Shown: one piece after another, positions 8,014-16,212 of the stretch
How the letters are laid out: every line of letters starts with the position of its first letter
How positions within the stretch are numbered: the first letter of the stretch is position 1
Source of the DNA: Arthrobacter psychrolactophilus
GTDB lineage: Bacteria > Actinomycetota > Actinomycetes > Actinomycetales > Micrococcaceae
Length of the DNA stretch: 37,362 nucleotides
Direction of reading: 5' to 3'
NCBI RefSeq assembly: GCF_003219795.1
Contig: NZ_QJVC01000029.1
Span: 1-37,362 of the forward strand
Position numbers and translations under genes: made by a program
Notes under the pieces: generated by a model
Database searches by the model: none
What the model saw: the letters and a program-made list of their open reading frames with translations, nothing else
Told to the model about the DNA's origin: nothing

Positions 8014-8580
8014 TTACGGTACGATTTTTTCCGTTTGCTGCGGCGACCCCATGACGCATAGGGCCAACTCTGCCACACGTTGGAGTTGTTCTTTGTTGGC
8101 GCCGTCCCGGGCGTAGGACGACAGTCCCACAAGCATCACTTGGGCGAAGGCGGCCAGAGTGTCCGCGTCGTTGTTCATCTCGGCGCTTTCAGCGACTTCC
8201 CGCAGCCGGGCTGCGGTGATCGCGCAGTTTTGGGTGCGGTTGGCCTCCAGCTTCGGCTCGCTATTGACCAGGCATCCCCGCGGATGCGCCGTGCTCGCGT
8301 ACTCCTGCACCGCGCGGTCGAACATCGCCCGGAGCACCTCGCGCTGGCTTGTCCCAGCTTTTCCGGCCGTGGTCACTGATTGCGGGCTGGCCTCATAACG
8401 TGCGACGGCCTCATCAAACAATGCCTGCTTATCCCCGAACGCCGCGTAGAGGCTGGGGGCTGAAATGCCGAGCTCTCGGGTGAGGTCGTTGATGGAGGTC
8501 AGCTCGTAACCGCGCTCCCAGAACAGGCGCATGGCCTTATCCAGGGCGGCATCCCGATCGAAACTTCTTGGTCGTCCCAT
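8014..8580 (-). CDS. TetR/AcrR family transcriptional regulator
   Basis: The protein has 188 residues, normal for the family. The N-terminal helix-turn-helix is clear: 'GRPRSFDRDAALDKAMRLFWERGYELTSINDLTRELGISAPSLYAAFGDKQALF' (shown in part at residues 2-55). The core 'HPRGCLV' and following helices match the TetR C-terminal ligand domain of the YxaF/AefR type. It is divergent from the SnoaL-like gene, with starts about 100 bp apart, so it probably represses that gene and itself. The shared region holds direct repeats that may be its operator. The ligand is unknown. Confidence 0.9.
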   Translation of the reverse strand: MGRPRSFDRDAALDKAMRLFWERGYELTSINDLTRELGISAPSLYAAFGDKQALFDEAVARYEASPQSVTTAGKAGTSQREVLRAMFDRAVQEYASTAHPRGCLVNSEPKLEANRTQNCAITAARLREVAESAEMNNDADTLAAFAQVMLVGLSSYARDGANKEQLQRVAELALCVMGSPQQTEKIVP

Positions 8581-8590
8581 GCTTCCATTG

Positions 8591-8635
8591 TATAACGGTC
8601 ACTATATATGTGCTACTGTTCTATAACGACTACTA
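8591..8635. promoter_or_regulatory. Direct repeats in the divergent TetR/SnoaL promoter region
   Basis: TATAACGGTCACTA (8591-8604) and TATAACGACTACTA (8622-8635) share most positions and start 31 bp apart, close to three helical turns. Located between divergent start codons, they are candidate TetR binding sites. A clean palindrome is not present. Confidence 0.35.
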
Positions 8636-8677
8636 CAGAACGGTGATTTTAGATTGCCGCTAGAAATGAGGGACCAA

Positions 8678-9082
8678 ATGACCACCACCACAGAGATGAC
8701 GAACGCATTCCTGGAGCGGCTCGACGCGCAGGACGCTGAGGGACTGGGAGAACTGTTCGCCGAGGAAATCGACTGGTTCGTGCCTGGCTCACCCGCAGTG
8801 GCCCATTGGGTGGGCAAGCGTACGCGAAAGAGCGAGGTCCCGGACTACTTCCGCGCCTTGTGGGGGGCGCTAGTACCAGGCAAGAGTGTGATCACACTTG
8901 AGACAATCGTCGCTGACGGCGATGATGTGGTGATCTTCGGCGTGTTCGACCATGTCGCTGCTCCCACTGGTCGCCCATTCCATACCGACGTCGCGATGCG
9001 TCTGACCATAACGGGGGGCAAGATCATTCGCATGCACCTTTATGAGGACACCGCGGCAACAGCGGCAGCGTTCACAGCGTAG
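8678..9082 (+). CDS. SnoaL-like / NTF2-fold protein
   Basis: From the ATG at 8678 (AGGGA just upstream) the protein has 134 residues; an ATG at 8666 and a TTG at 8654 are alternatives. The sequence fits the SnoaL-like cone fold: helical start 'FLERLDAQDAEGLGELFAEEIDWFVPG', then alternating strands ending 'TITGGKIIRMHLYEDTAA'. Members include polyketide cyclases and ketosteroid isomerase-like proteins; many have no known substrate. Its divergent TetR neighbour suggests induction by a small molecule. Confidence 0.8.
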   Translation: MTTTTEMTNAFLERLDAQDAEGLGELFAEEIDWFVPGSPAVAHWVGKRTRKSEVPDYFRALWGALVPGKSVITLETIVADGDDVVIFGVFDHVAAPTGRPFHTDVAMRLTITGGKIIRMHLYEDTAATAAAFTA

Positions 9083-9411
9083 GTGCTTATGCTCCAGTAC
9101 ATCCAACAAGGAGTAAACCCACCCGGCAGGTGATGCCCGGCATCGCAACAATCCATGCAGATGACCACGCCACCGGACAACTTCCATCCAGTCAGAGGCA
9201 GTGTCCCCCGCTCCTTCGAAGTCACACATTGGAACAATGAAGTGTATGCCTAGACTGACGGCAATGACTGCATTGGCTTGGCTCAGATGGCACGATTTTT
9301 GGGGATGAAAACGCGGTCTTAGGGGCCGCTGATATGTCTTGGAACCGCAAGCATGTCCTGGCGCTTGTCCTTGATGAGCCCGTGATCAATGCCTGGCCCC
9401 GGCTTGGGAAT
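9083..9411. other. Gene-free stretch with repeat C
   Basis: About 330 bases. It contains repeat C at 9201. A 35-codon plus frame from an ATG near 9332 ('SWNRKHVLALVLDEPVINAW') runs into the 3' end of the YbaK gene; it looks protein-like and may be a relic, but is too short to call. Confidence 0.35.
9201..9225. repeat. Diverged IS-end-like repeat C
   Basis: GTGTCCCCCGCTCCTT then CGAAGTCACAC repeats the GTGTCCC...CCTTGGAA...GACAC layout of copies A (4983) and B (7301) with several changes. It lies about 1.9 kb from copy B. Similarity is modest, so this copy is tentative. Confidence 0.3.
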
Positions 9412-9909
9412 TTAGGTGTGGGCCCGGGTGCCGATGGGTGAGGTGATGGCCCGTGTCAGTTTAATCAGGTCCCGCGGGTCCAGTTCCAGGTCAAAGCCGC
9501 GTCTGCCACCGGAGACCAGGATGGTGGAGTGGTCCAGTGCGGAGTCATCAAGGACTGTGGGGGAGGGCTGGCGTTGCCCCAGGGGCGAAATGCCACCGAG
9601 TACATAGCCTGTGCGGCGCTGCGCTAGCCCCGGGTCGGCCATGGCCGCCTTTTTGTGTCCTAGGGAATGCGCCAGGGCCTTGAGGTCCAGGGTGCCGCTG
9701 ACGGGGACAATGGCCACCGCCAAGGAACCGCCCACCTCGGCCAGTAGTGTTTTGAAGATCTTGGCGGGGTTGATACCTAGGCTATCGGCGGCTTCCGCGC
9801 CATAGTTCGTGATGGCGGGGTCGTGGTGGTAGCTGTGGGCGGTAAAAGGCACCCCGGCGGCAGTAAGGGCAACTGTTGCCGGGGTGCCCGGATATGTCTT
9901 CTTTGCCAT
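9412..9909 (-). CDS. ybaK: YbaK/EbsC-type Cys-tRNA(Pro)/Cys-tRNA(Cys) deacylase
   Basis: The protein has 165 residues, the usual length. YbaK hydrolyses Cys-tRNAPro formed in error by prolyl-tRNA synthetase. Family marks include 'TPATVALTAAGVPFTAHSY' at the N-terminus, the conserved lysine in 'IFKTLLAE', 'DLKALAHSLGHKKAAMADP' and 'RRTGYVLGGISPLGQR', with the Gly-x-Ser-Pro loop intact. The start is ATG at 9907-9909. The upstream TetR gene ends 9 bp before it, so the two are probably co-transcribed. Confidence 0.93.
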   Translation of the reverse strand: MAKKTYPGTPATVALTAAGVPFTAHSYHHDPAITNYGAEAADSLGINPAKIFKTLLAEVGGSLAVAIVPVSGTLDLKALAHSLGHKKAAMADPGLAQRRTGYVLGGISPLGQRQPSPTVLDDSALDHSTILVSGGRRGFDLELDPRDLIKLTRAITSPIGTRAHT

Positions 9910-9918
9910 GCTGCAGTC

Positions 9919-10569
9919 CTATGGCGCCGGGTGCGCGTCTGCGGAAATTCCGGCGATGGCGGGCCATAGGGTTGCGACGACACGCTCGGCGAAGTCGGCT
10001 GGAACAGTACCTCCGTAACGGTTGAAGTCGGCAAAGTAGCTCCCAAAGCAGAGGCTAACGATCATGTCTAGGTCCACATCCTGACGTATTGCGCCCCCGC
10101 GTTGGAGCTCGATGAGCACTTCGGAGAGTTCCCCGCAGCGCGGCTGGTTTCCGTGTTCGCGCATCTGGGCAAGCAGACTCGGTTCGCGCTCTGCTTCGGC
10201 CATGAAGTTGCCGTGAAGTGTCATTGCGCGGGGGTTGTGGTACCGCGGATCGAGGCGGCGCACTGCCTCGATCATCGCTTCCCGCGGCCCCAGCTGTTCC
10301 AGGTCTAGTGGCGGGTACGCTTCTCGTTGTTTTCGCAACCCCTGCTGCAGGGCGTCAATCACCAGCTCGTACTTGCTGGGCCAGCGCCGATACAGGGTCG
10401 GGCGTGTTACGCCGGCGTCCTCGACGATGTCTCCGAGGGTCATCGAGGAGTAGCCCTTCGTCGCAAGCAGCATGCGCGTTGAGTTGATGATCGCCTCTTC
10501 GATGGCCGGATCGCGTGGACGCCCACCGCCGCCCGTGGGGGCCTGTTCCGGAATTCTCTTATCCGACAT
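9919..10569 (-). CDS. TetR/AcrR family transcriptional regulator
   Basis: The start is set at the ATG at 10569 because a strong purine-rich AAGGGAGG site precedes it; an upstream in-frame start at 10608 would add 13 residues. The protein then has 216 residues. The helix-turn-helix is at about 25-75 ('IINSTRMLLATKGYSSM', 'GVTRPTLYRRWPSKYELV'), and the C-terminal part matches the TetR_C_16-like ligand domain. It is divergent from the broken ABM/LtrA locus, which it probably once controlled; a 21-bp imperfect palindrome lies between them. Its present target may be only itself and ybaK. Confidence 0.9.
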   Translation of the reverse strand: MSDKRIPEQAPTGGGGRPRDPAIEEAIINSTRMLLATKGYSSMTLGDIVEDAGVTRPTLYRRWPSKYELVIDALQQGLRKQREAYPPLDLEQLGPREAMIEAVRRLDPRYHNPRAMTLHGNFMAEAEREPSLLAQMREHGNQPRCGELSEVLIELQRGGAIRQDVDLDMIVSLCFGSYFADFNRYGGTVPADFAERVVATLWPAIAGISADAHPAP

Positions 10570-10656
10570 TCCCCTCCCTTCCTGAAGCCATTTTATTTCT
10601 TTACGCAACTTGACTGTAACGGATAGAAGCCATGAACATTCAACTCGTTCAGTTTA

Positions 10657-10677
10657 GTTACAGCTAATAGCTGCAAC
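10657..10677. promoter_or_regulatory. Candidate TetR operator
   Basis: GTTACAGCT, spacer AAT, AGCTGCAAC form an inverted repeat with 8 of 9 arm positions matching. It lies 88 bases upstream of the TetR start and 71 bases upstream of the ABM fragment, a normal place for a divergent TetR operator. Confidence 0.5.
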
Positions 10678-10747
10678 GGTAGTGCTGTGATTGCCAGCCA
10701 AGGACATTGTTACCGCTTCACTTCACACCCAATGAAAGAGACTTCCC

Positions 10748-10830
10748 ATGACAGCAACATCCGATGGATACGTGAGCGTACTTTGGGACGCCAAGGCCAA
10801 GCCGGGAAAGGAACACGACCTGAAGGCGTT
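10748..10830 (+). pseudogene. 5' fragment of an ABM-family monooxygenase gene
   Basis: The ATG at 10748 starts 'MTATSDGYVSVLWDAKAKPG' and continues 'KEHDLKAF', which reads as the N-terminal strand and helix of an antibiotic-biosynthesis monooxygenase (ABM) protein of about 100 residues. After about 28 codons the similarity stops and the frame turns into Ser/Arg-rich nonsense, while a different frame takes up an LtrA sequence. The break at about 10826-10833 is best explained by a deletion that removed the rest of this gene and the front of ltrA. Divergence from the TetR gene suggests it was the regulated target. Confidence 0.6.
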
Positions 10831-11345
10831 CACTTCGCCGAGAGGTTCGGGCTCTTCGTCATCGCCGCCCTCAGTGAGACGATCATCCTCACCGGGCCAC
10901 CACCGCCAAACATGAAATGCACACATGTGCCGTAGCTGCATTCATCAGCGCCTTTGCCGGAACGGCAGCGCTCTGGTGGCTGTACTTCAGTTCCACCCGG
11001 GAAGTCAGCGAACGTTCCCTACTAAATGAAGAGAGCCGCACAGGCCGTGCACGCGACATCTACACCTACGGACACGTACTGATCGTCGCCGGACCGGTCG
11101 TCTTCCTCTTCACCCAACTCGCTCTGCAACTGCGCGCGACAAACACTCTCGGCTACAGCCGACTGGCAGCAGTCACTGCGTGCGTGGCGATCGGACTGCT
11201 CGGTAATTCCCTGCTCGCTTTGCTGATCGGCGCAATGCTCGTCATGGTGCTTATCGCTGTCGCACTGCTCGATCATGGCGGCCCAAACAAAGCACGCAGG
11301 AGCTGGGACGGCGAAGCAGGCACTGCCACCGCGGCCAGGCAGTGA
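10831..11345 (+). pseudogene. 3' remnant of a low-temperature-requirement protein A (LtrA) gene, frameshifted
   Basis: The first frame reads 'HFAERFGLFVIAALSETIILTG', the central LtrA motif, then goes out of frame. A second frame continues 'HTCAVAAFISAFAGTAALWWLYF' and the four C-terminal membrane helices to a stop at 11345. Reading across G-run 10894-10896 with one extra G restores one continuous LtrA sequence ('TGATTAKHEMHTCAVAAF'), so a single-base deletion there is the likely frameshift. About the first 200 residues of a normal LtrA (about 400) are missing. The remaining 142-residue frame could be translated from the ATG at 10917 but would be a fragment. Confidence 0.7.
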
Positions 11346-11423
11346 AGACCCAAGCGCTAAGAAACGAACACGGGCCATCCTATTTAGATGCCTGAAGCGC
11401 CCTGGCTTTGTTGGAGACTCAGC

Positions 11424-12275
11424 TCATTTGATTTCGACCAGTTCTTTGGCGCTGGTAATTCCAGCATAGAACGCTTGCTCGAACTCTGCGGGCGGCACGT
11501 CACCGATGTAGCTGTGGAGGCGCGGCGTGTTGTGCCAATGCACCCAGCCGAGTGTCGCGAGCTCGAGATCATCAATCGTTTTCCAAGGTCCACTTTTCGC
11601 AGGTCCCCGCACGAGTTCGGCTTTGTAGTAGCCATTGACTGTCTCGGCGAGGGCGTTGTCGCAAACGCCGGCTAATCCCATCGACTGGCGAATATTATTT
11701 CCGGTACACCAAGTCCCCAGTTCACGGGACGTATATTGCGCTCCATGGTCGCTGTGAAAAATTCCGTTTGCTTGCAGATGGCCTTTGTCTCTGGCCATTT
11801 CCAGGGCACTGATACACAGGGATGCGCGCATGTGATCGGCCATGGCCCAGCCGACGATCATGCGGGTGCACAGGTCAATGACGGTGGCCAGATACAGCCA
11901 TCCTTCGCCGGTTCGCAGGTACGTGATGTCTCCGACCAGGCGGGTGCCCGGGGTTTCTGCGGTGAAGTCACGGCCGATGAGATCCTTGAAAACCTTGTCT
12001 GGATCCCCGGGGTTGGTGGTGCGTTTGAAGGCGCGCATCCGTCTGGCTTGCCACCCGTTTTCAGCCATGATCGTGGCCACGGTTCCCACGGAAACAGCCA
12101 CCCCGTCGGCGGTTAGTTTGGTGTGAACCATGCGGTGGCCAAAGATCTCGTCGGAAGAATCGAACATCGTCTTCACTTGATCGGTCAGCTCCCTGTGGCG
12201 GATGGTTGTGGGCGTGTCGGTGGCGTCCCGCCAGCGGTAGTAGGAGGACCTGGGCACGTCCAGTTGCCGGCACAT
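11424..12275 (-). CDS. IS3-family transposase OrfB (integrase catalytic domain)
   Basis: The frame listed starts at an internal ATG and has 283 residues. Residues about 20-80 are the HTH_21-type region ('DEIFGHRMVHTKLTADGVAVS'); the rve integrase core has the catalytic triad Asp116 ('LVGDITYL'), Asp176 ('HSDHGAQY') and Glu211 ('ALAETVNGYYKAEL'), a DD35E-like spacing. It is normally made as an OrfAB fusion by a -1 frameshift: this frame is open back to the A7 run near 12366-12372, where it meets orfA, adding about 35 residues. It cuts and joins the element's DNA ends. Confidence 0.93.
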   Translation of the reverse strand: MCRQLDVPRSSYYRWRDATDTPTTIRHRELTDQVKTMFDSSDEIFGHRMVHTKLTADGVAVSVGTVATIMAENGWQARRMRAFKRTTNPGDPDKVFKDLIGRDFTAETPGTRLVGDITYLRTGEGWLYLATVIDLCTRMIVGWAMADHMRASLCISALEMARDKGHLQANGIFHSDHGAQYTSRELGTWCTGNNIRQSMGLAGVCDNALAETVNGYYKAELVRGPAKSGPWKTIDDLELATLGWVHWHNTPRLHSYIGDVPPAEFEQAFYAGITSAKELVEIK

Positions 12276-12331
12276 CCAGGCAACTTTTTCTCCAGCGTTC
12301 TCCTCCTGTTGAACAAAGCGGTAGGTATCAT

Positions 12332-12622
12332 CTACCGTTGCTCCTTGGCGAAGAACGCTGAAACTTTTTTTAGGAATTCGTTCTCCCGTTCTACTTCACG
12401 AAGCCGGGCCTCCAAGGCCTTGTATTTCGTAGCATCCACCGGTTGATCCGGCTTCTTGTCCTCACCGCTTTGACCTTCGCGAGAGAGTTTGACCCAGCGT
12501 TTGAGAGCGGTCAATGAGATGCCGAGTTCGGCAGCCACCAGAGCTAGCGGGCGGCCAGAAGATTCAGCTAACGCGACGGCGTCGGCCTTGAACTCATCAG
12601 AGTAGGTTGGTCGAGAAGACAT
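12332..12622 (-). CDS. IS3-family transposase OrfA
   Basis: The protein has 96 residues. The N-terminal helix-turn-helix of the transposase_8 type is clear ('YSDEFKADAVALAES', 'VAAELGISLTALKRW'), followed by a leucine-zipper-like helix ('YKALEARLREVERENEFLKK'). It binds the IS ends and, fused to OrfB by frameshift, gives the transposase. The slippery sequence is A-AAA-AAA-G at codons for 'FLKKV', near the end of the gene. The start is ATG at 12620-12622. Confidence 0.93.
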   Translation of the reverse strand: MSSRPTYSDEFKADAVALAESSGRPLALVAAELGISLTALKRWVKLSREGQSGEDKKPDQPVDATKYKALEARLREVERENEFLKKVSAFFAKEQR

Positions 12623-12705
12623 GTGAACAATCCTTTCAGGAACTGTCTCACATCATTAGTACACCTCAAGGATCGAAATTCAATAATCGATTGAATAGGT
12701 GAACG

Positions 12706-13275
12706 ATGAGTCTTCCCATGCCTTATCCGTGCGGACCCCGGATAAGCCTCCGCGACTTCACATCAGCGGACATCCCAGCCGTTCGCGAATATACCTCAGA
12801 TCCCGAGGTCACCCATTGGTCAACATGGGGACCGAACACGTTAGACCAGACGACCTCCTTCGTTGAAGATGCCGCACGAGCACACCTAAACGAGGATCGA
12901 ACAGCGTATTCACTCGCTGCCGTTCTGGATGGCAAAACCATTGGATCCGTGGCCGTTTGGACCACAGATCCTCATGACGGCAACGGCGAGCTTGGCTACA
13001 CATTCCACCGCGATCATTGGGGAAACGGCTATGCCACGGAAGCGGCGAACCAGCTACTAACATTCGGCTTCAACACGCTCCAACTAGAGCGCATCAGCGC
13101 TACTTGTCACCCGGACAATATCGGGTCAATCCGTGTCCTAGAAAAAAGCGGATTCACCCTAGAAGGACGGCTTCGTTCGCACCGCCTGGTTAGGGGAGCT
13201 CGTCGAGACTCCCTTTTTTACTCCATTTTGCGTGACGAGCACGCCAACCCGGTCGCTGCAACGACGTTCCAATAG
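12706..13275 (+). CDS. GNAT acetyltransferase, RimJ/RimL type
   Basis: The protein has 189 residues. It shows the GNAT order: 'ISLRDFTSADIPAVREYTSDPEVTHW' at the start, then 'GELGYTFHRDHWGNGYATEAANQLLTFGF' (acetyl-CoA loop, with the usual Arg/Gln-x-x-Gly reduced to 'HWGNGYA'), 'CHPDNIGSIRVLEKSGFTLEGRLR' and a C-terminal 'DSLFYSIL'. RimJ/RimL-like enzymes acetylate ribosomal protein N-termini or small molecules; the substrate here is unknown. AGGTG precedes the ATG. It lies right after the IS and is followed by a hairpin terminator. Confidence 0.9.
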   Translation: MSLPMPYPCGPRISLRDFTSADIPAVREYTSDPEVTHWSTWGPNTLDQTTSFVEDAARAHLNEDRTAYSLAAVLDGKTIGSVAVWTTDPHDGNGELGYTFHRDHWGNGYATEAANQLLTFGFNTLQLERISATCHPDNIGSIRVLEKSGFTLEGRLRSHRLVRGARRDSLFYSILRDEHANPVAATTFQ

Positions 13276-13302
13276 CTAACAGCGAGTCGTGAAGGTAATT
13301 TT

Positions 13303-13337
13303 CCGGTCAGTCCGAACGATCACTGCGGACTGACCGG
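13303..13337 (+). terminator. Hairpin terminator after the GNAT gene
   Basis: A perfect 12-bp stem (CCGGTCAGTCCG and its complement) closes an 11-base loop, 27 bases after the GNAT stop. No T-tract follows on the plus strand (CAAATTA), so termination strength is uncertain. Confidence 0.6.
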
Positions 13338-13392
13338 CAAATTATGCTGTGCGTGTCCCGTAGGATGTCCCTTTTGCGCGAATGGCTGCTGT

Positions 13393-13629
13393 CTACGAGT
13401 GTTCTTTATAGGCGTGCAGCGTTCGATCCGGGAGAGAGCACGAGGAATGATCGGCCAATTCTGCGACGACTTTAGCTTTCGTCTTCATCTGATAGCCATT
13501 GACTAGAGCTGGGATCGCCGTCCAGACAAGAACGACCAGTTTCATCCACAGTGGCAATCCGCGGGCGTTTCTCGCAGCCTGTCGTAGTCGCCCAGTCGCC
13601 CAGTCGTCCAAGGTCTTCCGCCTAGGCAC
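13393..13629 (-). CDS. Small hypothetical protein
   Basis: The frame has 78 residues from a GTG at 13629, with a basic N-terminus ('MPRRKTLDDWATGRLRQAARNARGLPLW') and one hydrophobic stretch ('MKLVVLVWTAIPALVNG') that could cross the membrane. No family is recognised and no Shine-Dalgarno is clear. It lies 47 bases downstream of a four-helix membrane protein gene on the same strand, so the two may be transcribed together. Confidence 0.4.
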   Translation of the reverse strand: MPRRKTLDDWATGRLRQAARNARGLPLWMKLVVLVWTAIPALVNGYQMKTKAKVVAELADHSSCSLPDRTLHAYKEHS

Positions 13630-13676
13630 TGTTTACGTTTGAGTGATTTACCCTGAGCTATTGAACACGCCAAGTA

Positions 13677-14114
13677 TCACTCACTCGGGATAACGGAGGT
13701 TCTTTGCCTGTTGCCTATGGCCTCGACTGCTGCGGCGGCGCCAAGCATGACGGCTGTACCGAAAGTAGTACCGAGGGCGACAAGTATCGCACCGACAACC
13801 CACAGGCCGCTCGAATCCATGACCGCGGCAGTGCTCACCCATGCGAGCGTGAAGGAAGCAGGAATTACTAGCAGGGCAACGAAAAAATGTAAGAGCCGGT
13901 AAGCGAGCCCTACCACCACGACGCCGCACAGGAACGCTGCTACTCCCTGCCATATCTCGTACGGTCCAGTCATTTCGCCAGTGGCTGCGTCGTACTGGTA
14001 CTCGGCATCCCAGCCGAACCAACCGAACCAGAGCCCTGCTGACAGAAGGCAAATCAGGACGACGGACGACCATTGCCCAAGGGGTGGTCGGTCAGGGCTT
14101 CGGGTCAGTCGCAT
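13677..14114 (-). CDS. Small four-helix membrane protein of unknown function
   Basis: The protein has 145 residues with four hydrophobic segments: about 15-33 ('SSVVLICLLSAGLWFGWFG'), 55-72, 73-92 and 102-128 (Ala/Gly/Leu-rich). The loop after helix 1 contains 'DAEYQYDAATGEMTGPYEIWQGV', typical of unnamed actinobacterial membrane proteins. The ATG at 14114 has GGAGG touching it, so a slightly later start is possible. No function can be assigned. Confidence 0.7.
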   Translation of the reverse strand: MRLTRSPDRPPLGQWSSVVLICLLSAGLWFGWFGWDAEYQYDAATGEMTGPYEIWQGVAAFLCGVVVVGLAYRLLHFFVALLVIPASFTLAWVSTAAVMDSSGLWVVGAILVALGTTFGTAVMLGAAAAVEAIGNRQRTSVIPSE

Positions 14115-14377
14115 CCTCCACTATAAGTCTCATCCCAATTTAGATTGACTTCGCCACCTGGAATTCACCACCGCCATACTCCCTCAGCAGTGTCGATCAC
14201 TGCCCCGTCTGGGGAGAACGCGGTGGACCGGGTCGCGTTGCTGCCGTTCGGAGATCGATAGAAGGCCAACTGTTATTCTGGCCATTAAACTGAAGGTCCC
14301 TGCCACATGGCGCCCAATTCTCATCATCACAGGGCCTCCATAAAACTTTCCCACAAGACTTTCCCGTACTGCGAACG

Positions 14378-14845
14378 CTAGCCACGGTCCGGGAAGTCCC
14401 CCTCGTAGTCGTTCCACATGCCAGCCAGGGCCTGCATCGCCCACAGCTGTTTCTCCACTGAGGCATTTTTGCCCTCGAAGTCCATGACGATGTAGTTGAC
14501 AACGAACCCGTCTTTCACTGAAGCTCCATACTCCTCAGCACGCTTTCGGGTATCAAACCGGAAATAGTCTGCTTCTGCAGTGCTATACGCCTCAACGCAA
14601 ACACGCGGAGATACACACGCCGTATCTGTGATGTCTTCCGCCTCCGTCGTGACATCGGGTGCGTCGTACTCGGCGTTCATGACGTCGTGCAGAGTGATGT
14701 CCACTTGTGGATCGAACAGGGAACACCCGGAAAGACTTGGTGCGAAGAGGAGAAGCAAGATGGCTGCTCGACGCTGGCCCGCTTTTCCCCCATGAAGCAC
14801 GATCCTACTGTGCAACTGCCGCAACAGAGTCACTCCTGGGGACAC
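14378..14845 (-). CDS. Putative lipoprotein of unknown function
   Basis: The longest frame has 155 residues from a GTG at 14845; in-frame GTG codons at 14833 and 14800 are alternatives, and the last gives a more usual signal-peptide length. The hydrophobic stretch 'AAILLLLFAPSLSGC' ends in a lipobox (Leu-Ser-Gly-Cys), so the mature protein should be lipid-anchored outside the membrane. The mature part has two further cysteines ('TACVSPRVCVEAY') and a 'DYFRFDTRKRAEEYGASV' region resembling small actinobacterial lipoproteins. Function is unknown. Confidence 0.7.
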   Translation of the reverse strand: MSPGVTLLRQLHSRIVLHGGKAGQRRAAILLLLFAPSLSGCSLFDPQVDITLHDVMNAEYDAPDVTTEAEDITDTACVSPRVCVEAYSTAEADYFRFDTRKRAEEYGASVKDGFVVNYIVMDFEGKNASVEKQLWAMQALAGMWNDYEGDFPDRG

Positions 14846-15089
14846 GTCCCGCTGAGGGTTCGATATACGGATGCTTGGGGTGTGGTCGTGAATTGGATCT
14901 GGATTTGATTGAGATCAACGCGTGGAATTGCGGCTGTCACGACGCTTAAGCCTTCCAGCTTGCTCCGCAGCGTACACGAACCGGTCCGTATGGACCTCTG
15001 CGCCGGGCAGAGACCTGGTCGGTTAGACGGCCGGAGATCAGGTTGATTTCGATGACTGTGGCGGGGAGGTGTTCTGGCACGATAGTCCT

Positions 15090-15941
15090 ATGACTATCTT
15101 GATTGTGGGATGCGGAGACCTCGGAACGGAAATAGGGCTTCGATTTGTCGCCTCGGGGCAAGACGTTGTTGCATGGCGCCGAAAGGCCGATGTGCTCCCC
15201 CAAGAATTTGAACGTGTATCCGTAGATTTGGCTGACAAGCCCCCAGTCATCCCTCAGAGCGTCAGCACCGTTGTCGTGGCCGTCGCCGCTGACAGTTACA
15301 CCGAAGAGGCCTATCGTTTGGCCTATATAACAGGGCTGACAAATGTTCTGGATGCCCTCGAGCGGGATCAGATTAAGCCAGAAAGGGTGCTTCTAATCTC
15401 ATCTACGACTGTTTACGGAAACACAACTGGCCATGTCGATGAAACTACAATTGCCACACCCGACTCTTTCAGTGGCAAGATTACACTGGAATCAGAGGCA
15501 ATTCTTCACGCCCGATACGCGGACACTTCCACGAACAGTATTGTCTTACGCCTGGCCGGCATCTATGGTCCGGGCCGGACTCGACTCATCAACCTCATCA
15601 CAAGCCAGACGGCCGTCATCCCCGGCAGCGCGCGCCTGACAAATCGCATTCATCGAGACGATGCCGCAGCCGCAGCTGTTCACCTGCTATCGGTTTCCAA
15701 CCCCAGTGACCTCTATCTCGGAGTAGACGATCACCCCGTAGATCTGGGAGAAGTCTTGCGCTTCCTTGCTCACGAGATGAGCTATGACGAACCCCCAACA
15801 GGGTCGGTGCCCATCACACGCGGCGGCGACAAGCACTGTTCGAACAGGCTGCTGAAAGCCAGCGGATTCCAGTTCACCTATCCTGGCTACATCGAGGGCT
15901 ACAGGTCACTGCTAGCCGGGATCGGTACAAGGCACCCCTGA
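15090..15941 (+). CDS. NAD(P)-dependent epimerase/dehydratase-like (extended SDR) protein
   Basis: From the ATG at 15090 the protein has 283 residues. It starts with a Rossmann motif ('ILIVGCGDLGTEIG') and keeps the active-site region 'ISSTTVYGNTTGHVDE', with the SDR Ser/Thr and a Tyr in 'STTVYG', plus 'LRLAGIYGPGR' and 'IHRDDAAAA'. This is the pattern of the YeeZ-like subgroup of NAD-dependent epimerases, whose substrates are mostly unknown. An in-frame start 21 bases upstream is less likely. It stands alone in an otherwise accessory stretch. Confidence 0.88.
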   Translation: MTILIVGCGDLGTEIGLRFVASGQDVVAWRRKADVLPQEFERVSVDLADKPPVIPQSVSTVVVAVAADSYTEEAYRLAYITGLTNVLDALERDQIKPERVLLISSTTVYGNTTGHVDETTIATPDSFSGKITLESEAILHARYADTSTNSIVLRLAGIYGPGRTRLINLITSQTAVIPGSARLTNRIHRDDAAAAAVHLLSVSNPSDLYLGVDDHPVDLGEVLRFLAHEMSYDEPPTGSVPITRGGDKHCSNRLLKASGFQFTYPGYIEGYRSLLAGIGTRHP

Positions 15942-16212
15942 TCCGGAGATAGGGAGACAGCCCACCCGCCCTGACTTGAATCCCCAACGCGTCATATGAA
16001 CCCAGCCCTCAAGACGTGGACGACACGACAACGAGAGCCAAGGACCCGACAAACTAACTTACGACTTATCCCGGTCTTTCGTTCCCACTGAAGGTTCCCC
16101 TTGCGGGCATCTGCCGCCGGTAATCCAGGCTGTCGAGGTTTCTTTCCACGGTTCTGAATAGCAAACTCTCATTTTTTGCCTAGTTGCCGCTCGGGTGGAG
16201 CAAAATAGCTCC

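Larger units (their letters stand above)
11409..12655 (-). mobile_element. IS3-family insertion sequence, about 1.25 kb
   Basis: It holds overlapping-frame orfA and orfB on the minus strand, the IS3 layout. The ends are approximate: left TGTTGGAGAC at 11409 and right end reading TGATGTGAGAC outward from 12655, a short imperfect inverted pair. No clear target duplication was found at these borders. Both frames are intact and the A-rich slippage site is present, so the element may be active. It sits just after the ltrA remnant. Confidence 0.85.
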
